8,478 nucleotides of DNA from Bryobacterales bacterium (GTDB lineage Bacteria; Acidobacteriota; Terriglobia; Bryobacterales; Bryobacteraceae), in contig PLMF01000256.1 of NCBI GenBank assembly GCA_003142355.1, forward strand, positions 3,210-11,687, in the 5' to 3' direction. The notes beneath the pieces were generated by a model. The model worked only from the letters and a program-made list of their open reading frames with translations, was not told the origin of the DNA and did no database searches. Shown one piece after another: positions 5,582 to 8,478 of this stretch. A program made the position numbers and the translations under genes. The first letter of the stretch is position 1, and the number at the start of each line of letters is the position of its first letter.

Positions 5582-6136
5582 ATGTCGAAGCGTCGATTCC
5601 TGGCCCCGGCCCTGGCCTTGCTCTTCGTGACGGCGCCCGCCGTCGAGGCGATCAACGTGCCGCGCAAGTCGCCCGAGCTCGCCATCAGCCTCAACGACGG
5701 CCAACAAGTGCTGTTGAGCCAGTACCAAGGCAAGGTGGTGGTGGTGGCGTTTATCCTGACCTGGTGCTCGCATTGCCAGAAGACCATCGGCTATCTGATC
5801 AAGGATCAGAACACATATGGCCCGCGCGGTTTGCAGGTGCTGGCTTCGGCCATCGAAGACATTGCCCGCATCAACTTGCCGGCTTTCATCCGGCAATTCA
5901 ATCCGCCGTTTCCCGTCGGATTCGACAATCAGACAGTGGTGATCAACTACCTGGAACATCCGCCCATGCTGATCCCGCACATGCCGATCCTCGCGTTTAT
6001 CGACCGCCAGGGCATAATCCGCGCGCAATACGAAGGCGACGACAAATTTTTCTCCGAAGACCAACAGGAGAAGAACCTGACCGCCAAAATCGAGGAGTTG
6101 CTGAAGGAAGGCGCCCCGTCCAAGAAGAAGCGTTAG
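5582..6136 (+). CDS. Secreted thioredoxin-fold (redoxin/TlpA-like) protein
   Basis: The product has 184 residues. MSKRRFLAPALALLFVTAPAVEA is a Sec signal peptide, so the domain is periplasmic. The mature part begins with the redoxin-type lead-in SPELAISLNDGQQVLLSQYQ, then strand KVVVVAFILT and the active site W61-C62-S-H-C65. The cis-Pro loop is seen in PHMPILAFIDRQG, and the C-terminal helix ends in a basic tail (SKKKR). The length and the AhpC/TSA-like opening fit TlpA/ResA-type thiol-disulfide proteins rather than classical thioredoxin. The redox partner is unknown. The ATG at 5582 is chosen because it starts the signal peptide; the frame is open further upstream, but that part is antisense-like shadow within the peptidase gene. 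The gene lies 5 bp after the peptidase stop, so the two probably form an operon. Confidence 0.87.
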   Translation: MSKRRFLAPALALLFVTAPAVEAINVPRKSPELAISLNDGQQVLLSQYQGKVVVVAFILTWCSHCQKTIGYLIKDQNTYGPRGLQVLASAIEDIARINLPAFIRQFNPPFPVGFDNQTVVINYLEHPPMLIPHMPILAFIDRQGIIRAQYEGDDKFFSEDQQEKNLTAKIEELLKEGAPSKKKR

Positions 6137-6137
6137 G

Positions 6138-7295
6138 TCACAGCTTTTCCAGGACCCGCTCGAGCGCCCCCGCCTCCGCCACGCTGCCCTGCGCGATGCG
6201 CGCGTTTCCACCGCCGCGGCCGCCGGCTTCGGTGAGGGCCGCTTTGAGGGCTTTTCCCGCGTCGATGCCGGCATCCGCCGAGGCCGCCAGCAGCACCGAG
6301 GGAGGGTCGGCCAGGGTGGCAATGAAGACGGCTTTTGGCTGCGCCGTGAAATTCTGCGCCACGGCGCGCAGTTCTTCCAGGCTGCCCTTCACCGCGCGCC
6401 GCGTGACCCGCCGCACGCCGTCCGCGCCCGGCTCCGTCGCCAGGTAGAGTTCCCTGCCCTGGTAGGCCGCGAGGTCGAGTTCCAGCTTGCGCCGCGCCTT
6501 GTCGTTGCCGTGCGCCGTTTCGAGCTGCGCCGCCACCATCGCCGGGAGTTCCTCGAACGGCGCCGAAAACAGTTGGGCCGTTTTGGACAGCGCCTCGTAA
6601 TCCGCGCGCGCCCGCCGCACCGCCCGCCCGCCGCATAGGAATTCCACACGGACACTCTGCCGCACCTTCTCCAGCTTGCGCAGCAGGATCGGCCCCACCT
6701 CCCCGGTCGCGCGCACGTGCGTTCCGCCGCAAGCGTTGCGGTCCAGCCCATCGATCGAAACGATGCGCAGCGTGCCTTCGCGGTCCGTAGGTTTGCGCAG
6801 CCCCTGGACCTCCGCCGCATCCTGGAAACGCACCGCCACGGGACGGTCCTCAAAGACGATGTCGTTGGCGCGCCGCTCCGCCTCCAGCACCGCGCCCGGC
6901 TCCACGGCGCCGCCTTCCAGGTCGATGGTGCAACTCTCCGCGCCCAGGTGGAAACTGACGGTGCGCAGTCCGAACCACTCTGCGAACACCGCCGAAAGCA
7001 CGTGCTGGCCGGTGTGCTGCTGCATGTGATCGAAGCGGCGGCTCCAGTCGATGGCGCACTCCACCGCCCCGCTATCGAGTGGCCGGGCGAGGTAGTGCGC
7101 GATGCGCTCCCCTTCGTCAACAACGTCCAGCACGGGGACGCCGGCGATGGCTCCGGTGTCGCAGGGCTGCCCCCCGGAAGCAGGATAGAAGGCGGTGCGA
7201 TCGAGGTAGACGGTGCGCCCGTCCGCGGAGCGTTCCACGATGCGCGCCGTGAACTCGCGCAGGTAGGAATCGGTGTAATAGAGGCGTTCGGTCAT
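6138..7295 (-). CDS. alaX: Alanyl-tRNA editing protein AlaX, long form with DHHA1 domain
   Basis: A 385-residue homologue of the editing half of alanyl-tRNA synthetase; it hydrolyses Ser/Gly mischarged on tRNA-Ala. It has an N-terminal beta-barrel with AFYPASGGQPCDTG (35-48), then the editing site with zinc ligands H94-T-G-Q-H98 (HMQQHTGQH) and C189-G-G-T-H193 (NACGGTHV). A helical linker covers about 220-300 and a C-terminal DHHA1 domain 305-385, with the Gly-rich GGRGGG segment. There is no aminoacylation domain, so it is not AlaRS. The length matches the AlaX-L class. The ATG at 7295 begins the characteristic MTERLYYTDSYLREF; the frame remains open upstream across the tRNA but that part is antisense tRNA. 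The Shine-Dalgarno is weak. Its stop faces the thioredoxin gene stop with 1 bp between. Confidence 0.93.
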   Translation of the reverse strand: MTERLYYTDSYLREFTARIVERSADGRTVYLDRTAFYPASGGQPCDTGAIAGVPVLDVVDEGERIAHYLARPLDSGAVECAIDWSRRFDHMQQHTGQHVLSAVFAEWFGLRTVSFHLGAESCTIDLEGGAVEPGAVLEAERRANDIVFEDRPVAVRFQDAAEVQGLRKPTDREGTLRIVSIDGLDRNACGGTHVRATGEVGPILLRKLEKVRQSVRVEFLCGGRAVRRARADYEALSKTAQLFSAPFEELPAMVAAQLETAHGNDKARRKLELDLAAYQGRELYLATEPGADGVRRVTRRAVKGSLEELRAVAQNFTAQPKAVFIATLADPPSVLLAASADAGIDAGKALKAALTEAGGRGGGNARIAQGSVAEAGALERVLEKL

Positions 7296-7331
7296 GGAGA
7301 CACTGTTATTGTGGCAGATGGCCGTATGCGG

Positions 7332-7361
7332 TTGCACAACCCCCGCGCGGTTGGTTACAGT
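7332..7361 (+). promoter_or_regulatory. Candidate promoter of tRNA-Arg
   Basis: TTGCAC (7332-7337) and TACAGT (7356-7361) have an 18-bp spacer. The start would fall near 7368, leaving about 17 nt of 5' leader before the mature tRNA. Each box is only a partial consensus match. The same 89-bp gap must hold the divergent alaX promoter. Confidence 0.3.
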
Positions 7362-7384
7362 GGAAGGGTTGGTTGCTTTCGCAA

Positions 7385-7461
7385 GCGCCCGTAGCTCAGT
7401 TGGATAGAGCGTCTGGCTACGAACCAGAAGGTCGCGTGTTCGAGTCACGCCGGGCGCACCA
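7385..7461 (+). tRNA. tRNA-Arg (anticodon ACG)
   Basis: A complete cloverleaf is visible. The acceptor stem GCGCCCG (7385-7391) pairs with CGGGCGC (7451-7457). The D arm is GCTC...GAGC. The anticodon stem TCTGG/CCAGA encloses the loop CTACGAA, with anticodon ACG at 7419-7421 (wobble A normally edited to inosine, reading CGU/CGC/CGA). The variable loop is AGGTC, and the T arm GCGTG/CACGC has loop TTCGAGT. The discriminator is A7458 and CCA is genomically encoded at 7459-7461. The last A of the CCA is also the A of an ATG triplet, but that frame closes after 15 codons. The mntA start is six bases beyond the 3' end. Confidence 0.97.
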
Positions 7462-7467
7462 TGAAAG

Positions 7468-7761
7468 ATGACAACGCTGGACCAACTGCGGCTGGAGAAG
7501 AGAACTGAGATTCTGCGCCTAGCCGAGTTGCATGGCTGCCATAATGTTCGCGTGTTCGGCTCGGTAGCGTTGGGCGAGAACCAACCGGGCAGCGATGTGG
7601 ATTTCCTTGTGGACCTGGAGAAAGGCCGGGGTCTGCTCGATTTAGGTGGATTGCTCTCGGATCTCCAGGGCTTGCTGGGCGTTGAGGTGGACTTGGTCGA
7701 ATCCGGGTGCATCCATCCCTACATCCGGGACCGTGTCCTTGCCGAGGCCACGCCTCTGTAG
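7468..7761 (+). CDS. mntA: MntA-type nucleotidyltransferase antitoxin (MNT domain)
   Basis: The product has 97 residues, typical for a minimal nucleotidyltransferase antitoxin. After an N-terminal helix comes VRVFGSVALG with the active-site signature G31-S32-x10-D43-V-D45 (GSDVDFLVDL) and a third acidic residue, D75, in VEVDLV; these are all the residues needed for catalysis. Characterised MntA proteins neutralise the partner HEPN toxin by adding AMP to a tyrosine of its RX4HXY motif, and that motif is present in the next gene. The ATG at 7468 matches the usual family start (MTTLDQL...). It lies only 6 nt after the tRNA-Arg 3' end and has no Shine-Dalgarno outside the tRNA, so it either shares the tRNA transcript or is read almost leaderless. 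The hepT gene follows after 6 bp. Confidence 0.92.
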   Translation: MTTLDQLRLEKRTEILRLAELHGCHNVRVFGSVALGENQPGSDVDFLVDLEKGRGLLDLGGLLSDLQGLLGVEVDLVESGCIHPYIRDRVLAEATPL

Positions 7762-7767
7762 CCTGTT

Positions 7768-8106
7768 ATGCCAGCCAAGGACTCGCTGGTCTACATCATG
7801 CACATCCGCGATTCCTGCCGCCGTATCGCGGAGTACACGATTACCGGTGGCGACAACTGGACTTCCCAGCCCATGATTTTGGATGCTGTCTGCCGCAACA
7901 TCACAATCATCGGCGAAGCCGCCCGCAAACTGGACGACTCGTTTCAGCGAGCGCACCCGGAGATTCCGTGGTCGGGCATCATTGGTGCCCGGAACATCGT
8001 CATGCACGCCTACGAGTACATCAGGCCGGAGCTGATAAGGGACATGGCTGAAAAGGACGTGCCGGAATTGCTGGCCCATTGCCTTCGCCTTTTGGGTGAG
8101 GACTGA
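7768..8106 (+). CDS. hepT: HepT-type HEPN RNase toxin (DUF86 family)
   Basis: A 112-residue all-helical HEPN protein. The RNase/AMPylation motif is intact: R75-N-I-V-M-H80-A-Y82 within GARNIVMHAYEYI, matching RX4HXY. Other family marks are HIRDSCRRI near the N-terminus and the central AVCRNITIIGEAARKL helix. HepT toxins cut RNA (tRNA in studied cases) as dimers, and the Tyr after the catalytic His is the AMP acceptor for MntA. The catalytic residues are present, so the pair is probably functional. The ATG at 7768 lies 6 bp after the mntA stop, so the two are an operon in the common MNT-HEPN order. The Shine-Dalgarno is weak, suggesting coupled translation. By eye, the GC content of mntA-hepT is somewhat below that of flanking genes, consistent with horizontal spread. 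Confidence 0.92.
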   Translation: MPAKDSLVYIMHIRDSCRRIAEYTITGGDNWTSQPMILDAVCRNITIIGEAARKLDDSFQRAHPEIPWSGIIGARNIVMHAYEYIRPELIRDMAEKDVPELLAHCLRLLGED

Positions 8107-8130
8107 CCCTGTGCTGCGGCGTGCAGTCCT
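8099..8130. terminator. Inverted repeat at the hepT end, possible bidirectional terminator
   Basis: AGGACTG (8099-8105) and CAGTCCT (8124-8130) form a perfect 7-bp stem with an 18-nt loop. It spans the hepT stop codon and lies in the 56-bp gap to the convergent beta-propeller gene. A smaller alternative stem (CTGC/GCAG) competes with it. There is no T-run on either strand, so it is a weak candidate. Confidence 0.3.
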
Positions 8131-8162
8131 AAACCACGCGCCGATCGGCACCGAAGGCCGAG

Positions 8163-8478
8163 TCAGTCCGCCGCGCGGCGGGGTTGGCCGATGGCCCATA
8201 CGTAGTGCTGGCTGCGGATGAGGATGATTCCTCCCGAGATGGCCGGCGTGGCCATGATGGGGTCGGCCATGTCGTTGCGAGCCAGAAGCTCGAACTTGGG
8301 TCCGGCTTTCACGACGACAATCTCGCCATCCTCGCCGGAGAGGTAGATCTTCCCGTCGGACTCGACGGGCGATGCGCTGAAACCCGAACCCGCGTCGGGA
8401 ATTCGCTGGCGGTAGATTTCCTGCCCGTCCGCCAGCGCGTAGCAATCGAAGATACCGGCGTTGCCCAGGATATAGACA
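8163..8478 (-). CDS. PQQ-like beta-propeller protein, C-terminal part (5' end outside window)
   Basis: The reverse strand is open from the window edge (first complete codon at 8477) to the TGA at 8165-8163, giving 104 residues. They show the blade pattern of PQQ/WD-like propellers: VYILGNAGIFDCYALADGQE, then FSASPVESDGKIYLSGEDGE, then MATPAISGGIILIRSQHYVWAIG, each an aromatic-Leu strand followed by a Gly-rich turn and Asp-Gly. The last strand normally closes the propeller, and the short tail QPRRAAD ends the protein. Such proteins in soil bacteria are often exported, and some are fused to kinase or dehydrogenase modules; the N-terminus is not visible here. The product cannot be called more precisely than outer-membrane- or periplasm-type PQQ-binding-like repeat protein. 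Confidence 0.82.
   Translation of the reverse strand, partial: VYILGNAGIFDCYALADGQEIYRQRIPDAGSGFSASPVESDGKIYLSGEDGEIVVVKAGPKFELLARNDMADPIMATPAISGGIILIRSQHYVWAIGQPRRAAD

Noticed and set aside
5420..6322. 300-codon open frame on the reverse strand
   Set aside because: Antisense of the thioredoxin-like gene and an out-of-frame part of alaX; no recognisable domain.
7296..7712. 139-residue upstream extension of the alaX frame containing GVTRTRDLLVRSQTLYPTEL
   Set aside because: This is the antisense translation of the tRNA-Arg gene, a well-known annotation artefact, joined to antisense mntA. The AlaX family start is at 7295.
8168..8181. 14-bp perfect palindrome CCGCCGCGCGGCGG
   Set aside because: It lies in the last codons of the beta-propeller gene (Arg-Arg-Ala-Ala) and is explained by GC-rich codons; no T-run for a terminator.
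7642..8445. 267-codon open frame on the reverse strand
   Set aside because: Antisense to mntA and hepT and out of frame with the beta-propeller gene; no domain.
7434..8478. Search for a second copy of the tRNA-Arg 3' end (att site)
   Set aside because: No repeat of the T-arm/acceptor sequence was seen downstream and no integrase is present, so an integrated element cannot be claimed within this window.
1..8478. CRISPR array, insertion sequence, phage genes
   Set aside because: No regularly spaced direct repeats, transposase, integrase or phage structural motif was found on either strand.

Overview
The window is GC-rich, densely coded bacterial chromosome. Several traits point to an Acidobacteriota-like soil bacterium, perhaps near Solibacter/Bryobacter: exported enolase-superfamily and cupin proteins with Tat-like signals, a kinase-less KdpD sensor, a PQQ-like beta-propeller, and a secreted metalloprotease. 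This placement is inference from gene content and base composition; no rRNA or marker gene fixes it.

Layout, left to right. (1) 1-804 (+) is the 3' part of a KdpD-type K+ sensor that stops after the universal-stress domain, with no histidine kinase. (2) 849-1280 (+) is a Tat-like cupin and 1439-2644 (+) a Tat-like mandelate racemase/muconate-lactonizing enzyme, possibly a periplasmic sugar-acid pair. The 158-bp gap between them holds a hairpin, a palindrome and a possible reverse-strand relic of a NagB-like gene. (3) A reverse-strand cluster reads from about 4297 down to 2562: a 43-residue basic protein starting at TTG, a GmhA-like SIS sugar isomerase, and an LPG-synthase-TM/UPF0104 membrane protein whose GTG start overlaps the isomerase stop. 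A long palindrome separates the first two. (4) 4335-6136 (+) is a two-gene unit: a secreted HExxH metallopeptidase, then a secreted thioredoxin-fold protein 5 bp downstream. (5) 6138-7295 (-) is a full-length AlaX-type Ala-tRNA editing protein that meets the thioredoxin gene tail to tail with 1 bp between the stops. (6) 7385-7461 (+) is tRNA-Arg(ACG) with encoded CCA. A MntA/HepT (MNT/HEPN) toxin-antitoxin pair starts only 6 bases after it. (7) 8163-8478 (-) is the C-terminal end of a PQQ-like beta-propeller protein cut by the window edge.

No CRISPR array, insertion sequence or prophage was seen, and no gene-free stretch exceeds 300 bases. The most interesting items are the 43-aa TTG-start gene with its strong Shine-Dalgarno, the tRNA-Arg/mntA-hepT junction, the palindrome between the small gene and the SIS gene, the kinase-less KdpD, and the substituted active-site positions in the SIS isomerase. 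I found no clear new multi-gene system. The MntA/HepT module is a recognised type, and only its placement directly behind a tRNA is unusual.
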